From positions 124,001 to 188,000 of the forward strand of contig NZ_JAUYHK010000021.1 of assembly GCF_030690045.1 (NCBI RefSeq): DNA of 64,000 nt. The letters are read 5' to 3'. Shown here in pieces: positions 46,088-55,582 of the stretch. The DNA is from Thalassospira sp. GTDB taxonomy: Bacteria > Pseudomonadota > Alphaproteobacteria > Rhodospirillales > Thalassospiraceae. Made by a program: the position numbers and the translations under genes. Below the pieces are notes generated by a model. That model saw only the letters and a program-made list of their open reading frames with translations, ran no database searches and was not told the origin of the DNA. The first letter of the stretch is position 1. Each line of letters starts with the position of its first letter.

Positions 46088-46801
46088 TCAGTATGCTGCA
46101 ATAATCTCGCCATGCTTCGTGCAATCGCCTGCGGCCAGATCGACAAACACATCGGTGATGCTGTCGGGGGTAGGCAGGGATTTCGGGTCTTCGCCCGGAT
46201 AGGCCTCGGCGCGCATTTTGGTGCGAACGCGACCGGGATTGACCAGATTAACCCGCACAGCGCTGTTTTCGACTTCCTGAGCATAAGACAGCACAAGGCT
46301 TTCCAGCGCCGCCTTGGTGGCAGCATAAAGGCCCCAGAAGGCCCGGCCTTTGGCCGCCGCATTCGAGGTCAGGAAAATTGCCCGACCGGCATCGGAAAGA
46401 TGCAGCAATTTGTCAACGCTGCGGATCAGGCGGAAATTGGCCGTGACATTGACCGCAAGGGTATTTTCAAACATCTGGGTATCGATATGACCGACGGGGG
46501 CCAATTCGCCCAGCAGGGCGGCATTGCCGACCACGATGTCAAGCTTGCCATATCGTTCATAAATCGACGCACCCATTGCATCGATCTTTTCATACATGGT
46601 CAGGTCCAGCGGCAGCAAAACCAGCTTGCCACCCGCCGCGCGGACTTCGTCATCAAGTTCTTCCAGCGCGCCGACATTGCGGCCAAGGGCGATGACTTCG
46701 GCCCCTTCGGCGGCGAAACGTTTGGCAATGGCGCGGCCAATACCATGCGATGCACCGGTCACAAGCGCGACCCGGCCTTCAAGACGTCTGGAGGAAGTCA
46801 T
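46088..46801 (-). CDS. SDR-family oxidoreductase
   Basis: 237 residues: TGASHGIGRAIA, GNAALLGEL, catalytic YAATKAALESL, PGRVRTKMR. Overlaps purF by 4 bp (ATGA), an arrangement frequent in alphaproteobacteria. Substrate not known. Confidence 0.9.
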   Translation of the reverse strand: MTSSRRLEGRVALVTGASHGIGRAIAKRFAAEGAEVIALGRNVGALEELDDEVRAAGGKLVLLPLDLTMYEKIDAMGASIYERYGKLDIVVGNAALLGELAPVGHIDTQMFENTLAVNVTANFRLIRSVDKLLHLSDAGRAIFLTSNAAAKGRAFWGLYAATKAALESLVLSYAQEVENSAVRVNLVNPGRVRTKMRAEAYPGEDPKSLPTPDSITDVFVDLAAGDCTKHGEIIAAY

Positions 46802-48261
46802 GCATTCTGCCTTTCGACAAGCTGGCTGAGCTTGCGGTCCTTGTTGGTCGCCTGATGGTCGCTCAGCCGGATCGGGTAATCGCCGGTAAAGCAGGCATCG
46901 CAGAAAGCCGGGCTTTGCGCATCGCGGCCCGCCGATTGCCCGGCGGCACGATACAGGCCATCAATCGACACAAAAGCCAGACTGTCCACGCCGATCAGTT
47001 TTGCCATGCCTTCAAGGTCGTAATTCGCCGCCAGCAATTTGTCCTTTGACGGCGTATCGACGCCATAAAAACACGGGTTGGAGGTCGGCGGGCTGGAAAT
47101 CCGCATATGGACTTCGCTGGCACCGGCATGGCGAACCATATCGACAATCTTGGTCGAAGTAGTGCCGCGTACAATCGAGTCATCGACAAGGATCACCCGT
47201 TTGCCTTTGAGCTTGCCGGGATTGGCATTGTGTTTCAGTTTGACGCCCAGATGGCGGATCTGGTCGGTTGGTTCGATAAAGGTCCGGCCAACATAATGAT
47301 TGCGGATGATGCCCAATTCAAACGGAATGCCTGATTCTTCGGCATAGCCAAGGGCGGCAGGTACGCCAGAATCGGGGATCGGCACCACAACATCGGCATT
47401 GACCGCAGATTCACGGGCCAATTCGCGGCCAATATTTTTGCGCACATCATAAACGCCGGTTCCCTCGACAATGCTGTCGGGGCGGGCGAAATAGACATAT
47501 TCAAAAATGCAGAAACGCGGTTTGACCTGTTTGAACGGCTTGATCGATTTGATGCCGTCATCGGTGATTTCAACGATTTCGCCCGGTTCGATGTCGCGAA
47601 TGAATTCCGCGCCAACGATATCAAGGCCCACCGTTTCCGATGACAGAATATAGGCCCCGTTGAATTTGCCCAGAACCAGAGGCCGCACACCCAGCGGGTC
47701 ACGTACGCCAATCAGCTTTTTCTGGGTCATGACGACAAGGCTGTAGGCACCTTCAACCTGACGAATGGCGTCAATCAGGCGATCAACGATTTTGTCATAC
47801 AGGCTGGTGGCGATCAGATGGATGAAAACTTCGGTATCGGCGGTGGATTGAAAAATCGATCCGCGTTTGACAAGGCGTTCACGCACCGCAAGCGCATTGG
47901 TCAGATTGCCGTTATGGGCAATCGCAAGGCCGCCAAAATCAAAATCGGCAAATAATGGTTGCACATTGCGCAACCCCTTGCCGCCTGCGGTGGAATAACG
48001 CACATGCCCGACGGCGCGATGCCCCGGCAGGCTTTGAATCACATCTTGCGATCCGAAAATATCGCCGACCTGCCCGGATGCCCGATGGGCGGGAAAATCC
48101 GAACCGTCATAGGCGACGATCCCGGCGGCTTCCTGTCCGCGATGTTGAAGGGCATGCAGCCCCAACGCGGTCAGGGCGGCGGCATCGGTCGATCCGAATA
48201 CACCGAAAACGCCACATTCTTCGCGTAGCTTGTCGTCATCAAAAGGATTGGTGGTCAGCAT
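46798..48261 (-). CDS. purF: Amidophosphoribosyltransferase
   Basis: First committed step of purine synthesis: PRPP + glutamine to phosphoribosylamine. 487 residues. The nucleophile Cys16 follows a 15-residue propeptide (LREECGVFG). Class II glutaminase domain, then PRTase domain with the PRPP loop VILVDDSIVRGTT. CxxC in FCDACFTGDYP and the Cys of SNPCFYG match the B. subtilis type that carries a 4Fe-4S cluster. Its ATG lies 5 nt after one arm of a 9-bp hairpin. Confidence 0.96.
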   Translation of the reverse strand: MLTTNPFDDDKLREECGVFGVFGSTDAAALTALGLHALQHRGQEAAGIVAYDGSDFPAHRASGQVGDIFGSQDVIQSLPGHRAVGHVRYSTAGGKGLRNVQPLFADFDFGGLAIAHNGNLTNALAVRERLVKRGSIFQSTADTEVFIHLIATSLYDKIVDRLIDAIRQVEGAYSLVVMTQKKLIGVRDPLGVRPLVLGKFNGAYILSSETVGLDIVGAEFIRDIEPGEIVEITDDGIKSIKPFKQVKPRFCIFEYVYFARPDSIVEGTGVYDVRKNIGRELARESAVNADVVVPIPDSGVPAALGYAEESGIPFELGIIRNHYVGRTFIEPTDQIRHLGVKLKHNANPGKLKGKRVILVDDSIVRGTTSTKIVDMVRHAGASEVHMRISSPPTSNPCFYGVDTPSKDKLLAANYDLEGMAKLIGVDSLAFVSIDGLYRAAGQSAGRDAQSPAFCDACFTGDYPIRLSDHQATNKDRKLSQLVERQNA

Positions 48262-48262
48262 T

Positions 48263-48334
48263 GAGTGGGTTCCGCTCTCTCGCCCGGTGGCGTTCGGAGA
48301 CCCGCAACCTTTGCGGAACCCGCACGCCTCACTC
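48263..48334 (-). promoter_or_regulatory. Large hairpin in the cvpA-purF gap covering the purF ribosome site
   Basis: GGGTTCCGC (48267-48275) and GCGGAACCC (48313-48321) are perfect inverted repeats around a 37-nt loop; GAGTG/CACTC stretches lie outside them. In the minus-strand mRNA the 3' arm ends 5 nt before the purF AUG, so any ribosome site must be in or beside the stem. Terminator, translation control or a palindromic repeat are all possible. Confidence 0.5.
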
Positions 48335-49003
48335 GTTGATGGTGGTCGCCTCGATCAGGCGATCCATGTCGTCGCGCGAGGGCGTTGTATACCCCTTTAG
48401 GGTCTCCGGTCCAGTCCCTTTTGGTGTCGGGCCCAGAAGTTGACGATATGTTTGTTCGCGGGCATCTGCTTCTTGCTGGGTGCGGCTGATTTCTTCGGCG
48501 GTTGTGTCAAACAGGCTGTCGGGCATTGCCTGCTTTAACAAAAACGCGCCTTCTTCCAAAACCGGGGTGGTCCGGGCATCGCGGACCCATGCGGGTTGCT
48601 GCGGTGTTGGCAAAAACCATGACAGGGCCAAAAAGGCGATGGAAACCAGAACCCCGCCGCGCACCAGACCGAAAACAAAGCCCAGCGTGCTGTCGAGGCT
48701 ATCCAGGCCAGAACCTTGTACTGCCTTGGCAATGCGGCCACTGATAAAGGAAAACACCAGATAGGCGATCAAAAACAGGCCAACAGCCGTCGCCAGATCG
48801 GCAATCAGTTGCGACGGGATCAGGTCGCGGATATAGGGCCGCACCACCGGATACCCATAAAGGGCGGTCATGCCCGCGCCGACCCAGCCCAGCATCGATA
48901 GGGTTTCATGAACAAAACCCCGGAAAAAGGCAAACAGACCCGACAGCAGGACAATTCCCACAATCACCAGATCAAAAACATCCCTCGCGCCCAGATCAGG
49001 CAT
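48329..49003 (-). CDS. cvpA: CvpA family membrane protein
   Basis: 224 residues with four predicted membrane segments in the first 130 (FDLVIVGIVLLSGLFAFFRG onward) and a cytosolic tail. Needed for colicin V production in E. coli and linked with purF; envelope homeostasis role. 67 bp before purF. Confidence 0.9.
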   Translation of the reverse strand: MPDLGARDVFDLVIVGIVLLSGLFAFFRGFVHETLSMLGWVGAGMTALYGYPVVRPYIRDLIPSQLIADLATAVGLFLIAYLVFSFISGRIAKAVQGSGLDSLDSTLGFVFGLVRGGVLVSIAFLALSWFLPTPQQPAWVRDARTTPVLEEGAFLLKQAMPDSLFDTTAEEISRTQQEADAREQTYRQLLGPTPKGTGPETLKGYTTPSRDDMDRLIEATTINE

Positions 49004-49033
49004 GCCGGAGAAATCCTTCGTTTGAAAAACAGG

Positions 49034-50446
49034 TTAATACATGCCCTCGCGCGGGCGCACTTTATCGCGGATATCATCGCCAAATAGATTTACCAAATCC
49101 TGAAGATGGCCGATTTCAACCTGTGCCACGCCTTTGATGCTGATTTTCTTTTTGCCAGACGATCCGCTGCGCGGGATATAGGCATTGGTAAAGCCCAGCT
49201 TGGCGGCTTCTTTCAGGCGGGCCTCGGTCTGGCCAACCGGGCGGACTTCGCCAGACAGGCCGATTTCGCCCAGAATAACCGTTTCAGCCGGAACGGCGGC
49301 ATCGGCCACCGCCGAAATCAGGGCCGAGGCAACGGCAAGATCGGCGGCAGGTTCACCTACCCGCAAGCCGCCCGCAACATTCAAATAAACATCAAATTGC
49401 GATAACGGTAATCCGCATCGGGCATCCAGAACGGCAAGGATCATATTCATGCGCGCCGAATCCCAACCGACCACCGCACGGCGCGGCGTGGCAAGGGCCG
49501 ATTGCGCGACCAGCGCCTGAATCTCCACCAGCATCGGTCGCGTGCCTTCCAGCCCGGCAAAGACGGCGGTGCCGCTGACCGGCTGGTCGCGATCCGCCAG
49601 AAAAAGGGCGGACGGGTTGGGGACTTCCAGCAACCCGGCATCGCCCATTTCAAAAACGCCGATTTCATCGGTCGCGCCAAAACGGTTTTTAACCGCGCGC
49701 AGGATGCGGAACTGATGGCCGCGTTCGCCTTCAAAATACAGGACGGTATCGACCATATGTTCCAGAACGCGGGGGCCTGCAATTTGGCCTTCCTTGGTGA
49801 CATGGCCGACCAGAATAACCGCAAAGCCCCGCCGTTTGGCCAGCCGGATCAGTTCCAGTGCACAGGCGCGCACCTGCGATACCGTGCCGGGCGCACTGTC
49901 AAGGGTATCTGCGTGCATGGTCTGGATCGAATCGATGACCACGACTTCGTGTGCACTTTGTTCCAGCGTGGTGATGATGTCGCGCAGGCTGGTGGCGGCG
50001 GCAAAATCAACATTGCATTTGGCAAGCCCCAGACGGGCGGCGCGCATACGCACCTGATCAATTGCTTCTTCTCCGGAAATATAGGCGCATTTGGTCCGCG
50101 CAGACAACGCACCCACCGCCTGAAGCAGGATGGTGGATTTGCCAATGCCGGGGTCGCCACCAACCAGAAGGGCCGATCCGGGCACCAGTCCGCCGCCACA
50201 GGCACGATCCAGTTCGGCAATGCCGGTGATGATGCGCGGGGCCTGTGCACTTTTTCCTTGCAGGCCGACGAAATCAAGTTTTTTGCCCTTGGCCCCGGTG
50301 GCAATGCCGCTGGTCGCCTTGGGGCCGGCTTCGATGCGTTCTTCGCCAAGGCTGTTCCATTCGCCACAGGCATCGCAACGACCGGTCCATTTCGGATGTT
50401 CGGCCCCGCAATTCTGACAGATAAAACGGGTCTGGGTTTTGGCCAC
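49034..50446 (-). CDS. radA: DNA repair protein RadA (Sms)
   Basis: Branch-migration ATPase in recombination. 470 residues from a GTG at 50446 (GGAG 6 nt upstream). Four-Cys zinc finger CQNCG...CDACG at the N-terminus, Walker A GDPGIGKST, the RadA motif KNRFG, and a C-terminal Lon-protease-like domain. Between mlaF and cvpA. Confidence 0.96.
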   Translation of the reverse strand: MAKTQTRFICQNCGAEHPKWTGRCDACGEWNSLGEERIEAGPKATSGIATGAKGKKLDFVGLQGKSAQAPRIITGIAELDRACGGGLVPGSALLVGGDPGIGKSTILLQAVGALSARTKCAYISGEEAIDQVRMRAARLGLAKCNVDFAAATSLRDIITTLEQSAHEVVVIDSIQTMHADTLDSAPGTVSQVRACALELIRLAKRRGFAVILVGHVTKEGQIAGPRVLEHMVDTVLYFEGERGHQFRILRAVKNRFGATDEIGVFEMGDAGLLEVPNPSALFLADRDQPVSGTAVFAGLEGTRPMLVEIQALVAQSALATPRRAVVGWDSARMNMILAVLDARCGLPLSQFDVYLNVAGGLRVGEPAADLAVASALISAVADAAVPAETVILGEIGLSGEVRPVGQTEARLKEAAKLGFTNAYIPRSGSSGKKKISIKGVAQVEIGHLQDLVNLFGDDIRDKVRPREGMY

Positions 50447-50492
50447 GGGCGGCTCCGGTCAACAGGGATGGGGTATCGGTATCAGGGCGTGA

Positions 50493-51269
50493 TCAAAGAT
50501 GTTTGAGGTCCAGATCCAGCGGACCTTCGATATCGCCCGCGACAAATTGCCGCAAAAACGGATTATCGGCGCTATCGATTTCCGACACTGCCCCGTTCCA
50601 GATAATCCTGCCCTGATAGATCATGGCGATGCGATCCGCAATCTTGCGTGCACTCGCCATATCGTGGGTGATGGTGATCGCACTGGCCCCCAGATCGCGG
50701 GTGCATTTGACAATCAGGTCATTGATGATATCGCCCATGATCGGATCAAGGCCGGTGGTCGGTTCATCAAAAAACAGGATTTCGGGTTTGGTGGCAATCG
50801 CACGGGCCAGACCTACCCGTTTTTGCATCCCGCCCGACAAGGTGGCGGGGGAAAGCATGGCGATTTCGGGACCCAGTCCCACATCGGCCAGGCGCTCCAT
50901 CGCAATGTCGCGGGCGGCGCGGCGCGAGATATTTTTGCCTTCGATCAGGCCAAAGGCGATATTTTCCCAGACATTCATCGAATCAAACAGGGCAGCACTT
51001 TGAAACAGCATGCCGGTTTTCGACAGTACGGTTTCGCGCAAGGAGCGGCTGGCACCAACCATTTGTTCGCCATTGACCAGAATGGACCCCTGATCGGCGT
51101 CAAGCAGGCCCAGAATACATTTGAGCGTCACTGATTTTCCCGTGCCTGACCCGCCGATGATGGCAACGGATTCCCCCGGTGCAACGTCAAGATCAATCCC
51201 CTGCAAAACTTTTTTCGGACCAAAGGATTTGTGAACATCGCGCAACGAGATTTTCGGGTTGTCGGTCAT
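50493..51269 (-). CDS. mlaF: ABC transporter ATPase, MlaF-like
   Basis: 258 residues from the ATG at 51269 (GAGGAA upstream). Walker A GGSGTGKS, signature LSGGMQKR, Walker B ILFFDEPTTGLDP. The MCE/Mla system moves phospholipids between membranes to keep outer-membrane asymmetry. Paired with mlaE; the MCE substrate-binding gene (mlaD) is not in the window. Confidence 0.9.
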   Translation of the reverse strand: MTDNPKISLRDVHKSFGPKKVLQGIDLDVAPGESVAIIGGSGTGKSVTLKCILGLLDADQGSILVNGEQMVGASRSLRETVLSKTGMLFQSAALFDSMNVWENIAFGLIEGKNISRRAARDIAMERLADVGLGPEIAMLSPATLSGGMQKRVGLARAIATKPEILFFDEPTTGLDPIMGDIINDLIVKCTRDLGASAITITHDMASARKIADRIAMIYQGRIIWNGAVSEIDSADNPFLRQFVAGDIEGPLDLDLKHL

Positions 51270-51279
51270 CGAATATTCC

Positions 51280-52053
51280 TCAACGGGTAAAGAACAGTTC
51301 GGTGACGACATAGTTGGAAATCAGAATCAGGATCGAACTGGAAACCACGGCATTTGTAGTCGCCTGTCCAACACCATGCGCCCCGCCTTTGGAATGATAT
51401 CCGTGATAACAGCCCATCAATGTGATGATGAACCCAAAAACCGATGCCTTGACCAGACCCGATACGACATCCAGTACTTCAAGATATTCAAAGGTGTTTT
51501 TGATATAGGAGCCGGAATTGAAATCCAGTTTATGGACGCCGACAATATAACCGCCCAGAACCCCGATGATATCGCCGATAAACACCAGCAGCGGCAGGGT
51601 CAGCAACCCGGCCAGAACACGCGGCACCACCAGATATTTAAACGGGTTGGTGGACAGGGTAACCAGCGCATCAATCTGTTCGGTGACGCGCATGGTGCCG
51701 ATTTCAGCGGCAATCGCCGCCCCGACGCGCCCCGCGACCATCAAACCGGCCAGAACCGGGCCCAGTTCGCGGGTCATCGAAATTACAACGACGGTGGCAA
51801 CCGCGCTTTCAGCGGAAAACCGCGAAAAGCCCGAATAACTTTGCAGGGCCAACACCATCCCGGCAAACAGGGTGGTCATGGCGACAACCGGCAACGAGAA
51901 ATAACCGATCTCGCACATCTGTTTGAAAATCAGGCGGAAATAAAAGCGCGGTGTGACACAATGCCCGACGGTTTTCACCGCGAAAACCGTGACACGGCCA
52001 ACAACGGCAAAAAAGGCAAGAAACATCCGGCCAACAGGGGCGAAGATCGGCAT
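51280..52053 (-). CDS. mlaE: ABC transporter permease, MlaE family
   Basis: About 257 residues from the ATG at 52053, aligning in length with E. coli MlaE; a TTG at 52092 would add 13 residues but lacks a ribosome site. Family marks: FAGMVLALQSY, RELGPVLAGLMVAGRVGAAIAAEIGTM and VTEQIDAL. Ten bp before mlaF. Start uncertain. Confidence 0.9.
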   Translation of the reverse strand: MPIFAPVGRMFLAFFAVVGRVTVFAVKTVGHCVTPRFYFRLIFKQMCEIGYFSLPVVAMTTLFAGMVLALQSYSGFSRFSAESAVATVVVISMTRELGPVLAGLMVAGRVGAAIAAEIGTMRVTEQIDALVTLSTNPFKYLVVPRVLAGLLTLPLLVFIGDIIGVLGGYIVGVHKLDFNSGSYIKNTFEYLEVLDVVSGLVKASVFGFIITLMGCYHGYHSKGGAHGVGQATTNAVVSSSILILISNYVVTELFFTR

Positions 52054-52093
52054 TAAGACTGACAATCCTATGGTGACTGGCCGGATGGCCAAA

Positions 52094-53215
52094 TCAGTTT
52101 TCTGTATAGACCCGCTGGTAACGTTGACCCAGCGAGGTCAGAATTTCATACCCGATTGACCCGGCCATTACACCGATATCATCAATCGTTGTGTCCTTGC
52201 CGATCAGGCTGATCATATCGCCCGGCGACAATTTGCCTTCGGGGATGTCGGTGACATCAATGCCAAAGGCATCCATTGACACACGACCGACCATCGGGGT
52301 TGTTACCCCGCTGATGCGCAGTTTCCCGGCATTGGACAGGGACCGTAACCAGCCATCGGCATAACCCGCAGCAATGGTTGCAATGCGTGACGGCCTTCCG
52401 GCATGCCACGAGGCACCGTAGCCAACCGACTCCCCTGTGTCAATCTGACGCAGTTGCAGAATGCGGGCTTTCAGCGTGACGACAGCGCGCATCGGGTTTT
52501 CTTTTTCCGGCGTCGGATTGCCGCCCCACAGGGCATAACCGGGGCGGCAGAATTCAAGATGATATTCCGGATTTCGGAAAATGGCTGATGAATTGCAAAA
52601 TCCGCGCGGTGCCGGGGGCAGGCGGCGATAGGACTTCATGAACAGATCGAACTGGGTGCGGGTAAACGGATCATCGGGGATATCCGCACTGGCCGGGTGG
52701 GTCATGTAACCGGCTTTTTCAAATCCATACAGCAATGAACTGTTGCGATCGACCAGTTCTTCCATGTCGCGAGGCGACAGGCCAAGGCGGTTCATGCCGG
52801 TATCCAGATGGATAAAGGCCGGGGCCGGGCGTTCATATTTGCGGCACAGATTGGACCAGCGTTCGATCTGTCCCAGATCATTGAGAACCGGGATCACATC
52901 GTTTTCGATGAAAAATTCCTCATCCCCGGGCATCAGGCCATTGAGTACCGCAATCCGCCCGCCGCCGCGCAATAGCGGGAATAAATCGGCGGCTTCATTG
53001 GCCTGTGCGACGAAAAACAAACGGCAACCCTGTTTTTTCAGGACCGGAACAATCGCCTGCGCCCCAAGGCCATAGGCATCGGCCTTGACCACGGCGGCAC
53101 ATGTCCGGCCCTGATAATGGCGTTTGATGCGCTGATAATTTTCGGCAATCGCCTTGAGATTGATTTCAAGCTGTGCGCAATCGGCAGCACGGCCAGAGGC
53201 GGGCAGGACGCTCAT
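52094..53215 (-). CDS. alr: Alanine racemase
   Basis: PLP enzyme making D-alanine for peptidoglycan. 373 residues from the ATG at 53215; a TTG six bases earlier is less likely. PLP-Lys in AVVKADAYGLG, GYADG, and the second-domain catalytic Tyr in SVGYGASW; GRVSMDAFGIDVT near the end. The motif usually written SHLASAD reads THPASAD here. Confidence 0.94.
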   Translation of the reverse strand: MSVLPASGRAADCAQLEINLKAIAENYQRIKRHYQGRTCAAVVKADAYGLGAQAIVPVLKKQGCRLFFVAQANEAADLFPLLRGGGRIAVLNGLMPGDEEFFIENDVIPVLNDLGQIERWSNLCRKYERPAPAFIHLDTGMNRLGLSPRDMEELVDRNSSLLYGFEKAGYMTHPASADIPDDPFTRTQFDLFMKSYRRLPPAPRGFCNSSAIFRNPEYHLEFCRPGYALWGGNPTPEKENPMRAVVTLKARILQLRQIDTGESVGYGASWHAGRPSRIATIAAGYADGWLRSLSNAGKLRISGVTTPMVGRVSMDAFGIDVTDIPEGKLSPGDMISLIGKDTTIDDIGVMAGSIGYEILTSLGQRYQRVYTEN

Positions 53216-53245
53216 TCGCAAAACCCCGTCATATTCAGTGGTCGG

Positions 53246-54784
53246 TTATTCGTGTTCTTCATCGATAGTCTGGTCAAGATCGCCAAACTTGGTGTAGTTG
53301 CCGTCAAAAAACAGCCTGACACTGCCCACCGGGCCATGACGCTGTTTGGCGATGATCACTTCGGCGGTGTTATAGACCAAATTCAGGCGGTCCTGCCATT
53401 GCGCGTAACGTTCGCCGAATTTATCGGTCGATTCTTCGGGCTTTTGGGCCGGTTCGCCCCGTTCGAGATAATATTGTTCGCGGTAAATGAACATCACCAC
53501 GTCGGCGTCTTGCTCGATCGAGCCGGATTCACGCAAATCTGAAAGCTGTGGCCGTTTGTCATCGCGTTGTTCAACCGCACGCGACAACTGAGACAGGGCC
53601 AGAACCGGCACTTCCAGTTCCTTGGCAATTGCCTTGAGTGACCGGGTGATTTCCGAAATTTCCTGAACGCGGCCATCCCCCCGGAAATTGGTCGGCGGTG
53701 ACAAAAGCTGCAAATAGTCAACGACAATCATCGCCAGCCCCTGTTGCCGTTTCAGGCGGCGGCAACGGGTGCGCAGGGTTGAAACCGGCAGGGCAGGCGT
53801 ATCGTCGATGTAAAGCGGAACGGCATTGAGTTCCTGGGTGGCAGTGACAAGGCGTTCAAAATCTTCTTCGGTCAGATCGCCGCGGCGCATATTGTCGCCC
53901 GATACCTCTGCCGCCTGCGATAACAGACGGGCGGCAAGCTGTTCAGCGGCCATTTCAAGCGAGAAAACGGCAATCGCGCCCAGTTTGCCTTCCTTGGTTT
54001 CGGTGCCGCCTGCGCGATTTTGCTGGGATGCAATCGCCGCATTAAACGCCAGATTCATCGCCAGCGCGGTTTTACCCATTGATGGGCGTCCGGCCAGAAT
54101 CAAAAGGTCGGATGGATGAAGGCCGCCCAGTTTGCGGTCAATGTCGCGGAGGCCCGACGTAACGCCGACGACCTTTCCGGCATTGCGAAAGGCATTTTCG
54201 GCATTTTCGACCGCTTTGGTCAGGGACGCACCAAACGACACAAAACCCGATTCCGCCGATCCGGATGTCGCCAGCGAAAACAGGCGCTGTTCGGCCTGTT
54301 CGATCTGTTGCGGGGCTTCGATATCGATATCGTGGCGATAGGCCTCGTTAACCACGTCTTCGCCGATTTCAATCAGTTCACGCCGCAGATACAGATCATA
54401 GACCAGCTTGCCGTAATCCCCGGCATTGATCACCGACACCAGATTGTTCGACAATTCCGCCAGATAACCGGGGCCGCCAATTTCGGCCAGATGTTCATCC
54501 TGCCGGAAAAATGCCGACAGGGTGACCGGGTTGGCCAGTTGCCCGCGTTCGATCAGTTTGCCGCTGGCCTCGAAAATCCGGCCATGCCGGGCATCTGCGA
54601 AATGTTCCGGGCGCAGAATGTCCGACACGCGCTCATAAGCGGCGTTGTTGTTCAGAATCGCGCCCAAAAGGGCGGCCTCCGCCTCGAAATTGTGGGGCGG
54701 GGTGCGTTCAAGCTGCAACTGGTTTTCCGTGCCGCTGTCAGACGAAAGAGGCGCAAACAGGGCGTCAAGCTGGGGATCATTCAT
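53246..54784 (-). CDS. dnaB: Replicative DNA helicase
   Basis: 512 residues: N-terminal DnaB domain (about 25-130; AEAALLGAILNNNAAYERV), linker, and RecA-type motor with Walker A AGRPSMGKTALAMN and Walker B VVDYLQLL. A stretch around NRAGGTETKEGKLG in the motor domain is an insertion relative to E. coli. No intein. Upstream of alr on the same strand. Confidence 0.96.
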   Translation of the reverse strand: MNDPQLDALFAPLSSDSGTENQLQLERTPPHNFEAEAALLGAILNNNAAYERVSDILRPEHFADARHGRIFEASGKLIERGQLANPVTLSAFFRQDEHLAEIGGPGYLAELSNNLVSVINAGDYGKLVYDLYLRRELIEIGEDVVNEAYRHDIDIEAPQQIEQAEQRLFSLATSGSAESGFVSFGASLTKAVENAENAFRNAGKVVGVTSGLRDIDRKLGGLHPSDLLILAGRPSMGKTALAMNLAFNAAIASQQNRAGGTETKEGKLGAIAVFSLEMAAEQLAARLLSQAAEVSGDNMRRGDLTEEDFERLVTATQELNAVPLYIDDTPALPVSTLRTRCRRLKRQQGLAMIVVDYLQLLSPPTNFRGDGRVQEISEITRSLKAIAKELEVPVLALSQLSRAVEQRDDKRPQLSDLRESGSIEQDADVVMFIYREQYYLERGEPAQKPEESTDKFGERYAQWQDRLNLVYNTAEVIIAKQRHGPVGSVRLFFDGNYTKFGDLDQTIDEEHE

Positions 54785-54913
54785 GGGGCGGGAGCGTAGC
54801 AGTCATGGGTGGGACCTGAAAGTGGAAATCGTTGTTGCCATAGCCGGTATGTTGCAGGCGCAGGGGAACCCGCACATCCGTCCCCTGCGGATTAGCAGAA
54901 TTTGGAAACAGTT

Positions 54914-54951
54914 CCAAAAGAAAACGGCGCATCCCGAAGGACGCGCCGTTT
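54914..54951 (-). terminator. Terminator of the rpsF-rplI operon
   Basis: Perfect 9-bp stem AAACGGCGC (54922-54930) / GCGCCGTTT (54943-54951), followed on the minus strand by TTTTCTTTT-like sequence, 29 bp beyond the rplI stop. Confidence 0.85.
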
Positions 54952-54979
54952 CGATATCGCAGACAAAGCAATACCCTGC

Positions 54980-55582
54980 TTACGCAGTGTATTCTTCGCC
55001 TTCGTCACCTTCTTCACCGGCAGCTTCAAAAGCTTCGTCTTCCGAAACTTCTTCGTCGGCCTGTTCGTCTTCTTCTTCAAACTCGTCAAAGCCGCCCAGA
55101 ACGGTCACACCCTTGCGAAGCTGCTCGGCAGCATCGTCTTCGGTACGACCGACATTGGCAGTGATCGTAACCGAGACTTCCGGGTGCAGCGCGATGATGA
55201 CATCATGCAGACCAAGGGTCTTGATCGGGGTCGACAGGCGAACCTGGGTGCGGGCAACGGTAAAGCCTGCTTCGGTAACAACAGCCGCGATGTCGCGGGC
55301 CGTGACCGAACCATAAAGCTGACCGACGTCCGATGCCTGACGCACGATGGTGACCGCAAGGTCAGCCATCTTGGCCGCAACGGCTTCGGCTTCTTTACGA
55401 CGTTCAAGATTGTCAGCTTCGAGCTGCACTTTCTGTGCTTCAAAAGCTGCCAGATTTGCCTTGTTTGCACGAAGGGCCATGCCCTTGGGCAGCAAACGGT
55501 TACGGGCGTGGCCCGGCTTGACGGTGACAACATCACCCATCTGGCCGAGTTTTTCCACCCGTTCGAGCAGAATAACTTCCAT
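54980..55582 (-). CDS. rplI: 50S ribosomal protein L9
   Basis: 200 residues from the ATG at 55582 (GAGGAGG upstream). N-terminal [19 protein letters not shown] with the L9 motif and long helix, C-terminal rRNA-binding domain. About 50 residues longer than E. coli L9 because of a highly acidic C-terminal tail from about residue 165. Start shares one base with the DUF2232 stop. Confidence 0.96.
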   Translation of the reverse strand: MEVILLERVEKLGQMGDVVTVKPGHARNRLLPKGMALRANKANLAAFEAQKVQLEADNLERRKEAEAVAAKMADLAVTIVRQASDVGQLYGSVTARDIAAVVTEAGFTVARTQVRLSTPIKTLGLHDVIIALHPEVSVTITANVGRTEDDAAEQLRKGVTVLGGFDEFEEEDEQADEEVSEDEAFEAAGEEGDEGEEYTA

